A stretch of 63,362 nt of DNA from Exiguobacterium aurantiacum (GTDB taxonomy: Bacteria > Bacillota > Bacilli > Exiguobacteriales > Exiguobacteriaceae), in assembly GCF_001766415.1 (NCBI RefSeq), contig NZ_MKXO01000007.1, positions 1 to 63,362 on the forward strand, read 5' to 3'. Below the pieces are notes generated by a model. The model was not told the DNA's origin. It saw only the letters and a list, made by a program, of their open reading frames with translations, and made no database searches. Position numbers and translations under genes: made by a program. This document shows positions 62,850-63,362 of the stretch, one piece after another; within the stretch, counting starts at the first letter, position 1; every line of letters starts with the position of its first letter.

Positions 62850-62898
62850 AAGCGCCTCTCTTCCTTACCGAGCGCTTGTTTGCGCTCGGTTTTTTTTG
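62850..62898 (+). terminator. Attenuator upstream of the ABC-F gene
   Basis: ACCGAGCGC - TTGTTT - GCGCTCGGT (62867-62889) plus T8 is the terminator. AAGCGC (62850-62855) can instead pair with GCGCTT (62873-62878), giving an antiterminator. Confidence 0.75.
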
Positions 62899-62926
62899 AT
62901 AGGCCTCGACTTTAGGAGGAACTTAC

Positions 62927-63115
62927 ATGTTGATCGACATGCAACACATTCAAAAACAATTCGGTGGCCATGCCGTCTTAGTTGATGCTAATCTTCACGT
63001 GAACGCAGGCGAGCGGATCGGACTCGTCGGACGGAACGGCAGCGGTAAAACGACGTTGCTACACTTGATCGTCGGCACCGAGACGCCTGACGATGGCACA
63101 ATTTATCAAAATTAG
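62927..63115 (+). pseudogene. ABC-F ATPase, 5' fragment (probably interrupted)
   Basis: 62 codons that begin the first ABC domain of an ABC-F protein: MLIDMQHIQKQFGG, Walker A VGRNGSGKTTL (residues about 36-46), TPDDGTIYQN, then a TAG at 63113. AGGAGG precedes the ATG. ABC-F proteins of this kind with a leader and attenuator protect ribosomes from antibiotics, so full-length would be about 500 residues. The reading frame is lost exactly where a new, structured sequence begins, so the gene looks interrupted by inserted DNA. Confidence 0.65.
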
Positions 63116-63362
63116 GCGAGAATACGCCCACTTCTAAACGACGCTGGCGAAGCCCTAGTGAAAGTGGGAGATGAATCGCCTTCGAACCAGGCTTGTCTTT
63201 CGATACGTCAATCGTTCGACATCGTGTTTGAACTTCCTGAAATCAGGTAAAAAATAAGTGTCACGTTCCTTGAAAACTGAAGATATAGGGTTGTGGCAGG
63301 AAGTTCGTCTGTCACGTAAAATCTTCAACGTTCACCTAGCGGATGACCGAAGTAGCGAAAAC
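63113..63362 (+). other. Structured non-coding insert at the right edge
   Basis: 250 bp without an ORF. It folds readily: GGCGA/TCGCC outer stem, CCCACTT/AAGTGGG (both near the start) and GGC-GAA-GCC. It may be the end of an IS605-type element with omega-RNA, an IscB/HEARO-type omega-RNA, or the 5' part of a self-splicing intron/IStron. The window ends before this can be decided. Confidence 0.4.

Noticed and set aside
1-63362. CRISPR arrays, tRNA or rRNA genes, prophage
   Set aside because: I saw no evenly spaced direct repeats, no cloverleaf or rRNA sequence and no phage structural genes. The CTTGAAAACTGAA string near 63270 recalls rRNA spacers, but no rRNA follows in the window.

Overview
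The window looks like chromosomal DNA of a low-to-mid GC member of the Bacillota (order Bacillales), most likely an Exiguobacterium. This is inferred from the gene mix (class II methionine salvage with a RuBisCO-like enolase, hemQ next to pta, ywdI/ywdK-like genes, Trp T-boxes, a Lys-type-style stand-alone murE), the strong AGGAGG ribosome binding sites and the codon use. Nothing in the window names the species directly. Both ends touch mobile DNA: a transposase C-terminus on the left, and a resistance-type ABC-F gene cut off by a structured non-coding sequence on the right.

Layout. 1-0.3 kb: end of a transposase. 0.4-6.1 kb: a complete 5-methylthioribose (methionine) salvage locus, with two divergent operons (mtnKA and mtnWXBD) that each start with a SAM-I riboswitch and terminator. 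6.1-14.4 kb: TerC-type membrane protein, folE2, a rhodanese with a translationally coupled mini membrane protein, pta, hemQ, a RimK-like ligase and a K+/H+ antiporter. 14.4-19.2 kb: trpDCFBA without trpE/trpG, behind two tandem UGG-specifier T-boxes. 19.4-31 kb: amino acid permease, PcsB/EnvC-like hydrolase activator, small membrane proteins, an ABC1 kinase-like protein, succinate-semialdehyde dehydrogenase, rhodanese, DUF2252 and MsrAB. 31-38 kb: diguanylate cyclase, a Fur-controlled small-RNA candidate, cydDC and an ArcR-like regulator. 38-45.5 kb: GH31 glucosidase and the arginine deiminase operon arcABDC. 45.7-54.8 kb: mgtE, a sodium-solute symporter, enzymes and a murE. 54.9-62.6 kb: small regulatory-looking proteins, a sigma-2-only fragment of an ECF factor, an IS200/IS605 element with tnpA and tnpB, and a full ECF sigma/anti-sigma pair. 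62.7-63.4 kb: leader peptide, attenuator and ABC-F fragment.

How the parts work together. SAM and uncharged tRNA-Trp shut or open the salvage and tryptophan operons by transcription attenuation. Catabolite control is suggested by cre-like sites before arcR, GH31 and in the pta/hemQ gap. A CRP/FNR-type palindrome upstream of arcA fits control by the ArcR-like regulator encoded beyond the GH31 gene. The most interesting unannotated item is at about 33.55-33.75 kb: a promoter overlapped by a Fur box, three consecutive hairpins each exposing a CCCC loop, and a strong terminator. This is the architecture expected of an iron-sparing, anti-Shine-Dalgarno small RNA. Other items worth following are the TnpB element with readable target motif and guide, the isolated sigma-2 domain, the alternative-pairing leader of a 48-aa ORF, and the structured insert in the ABC-F gene.
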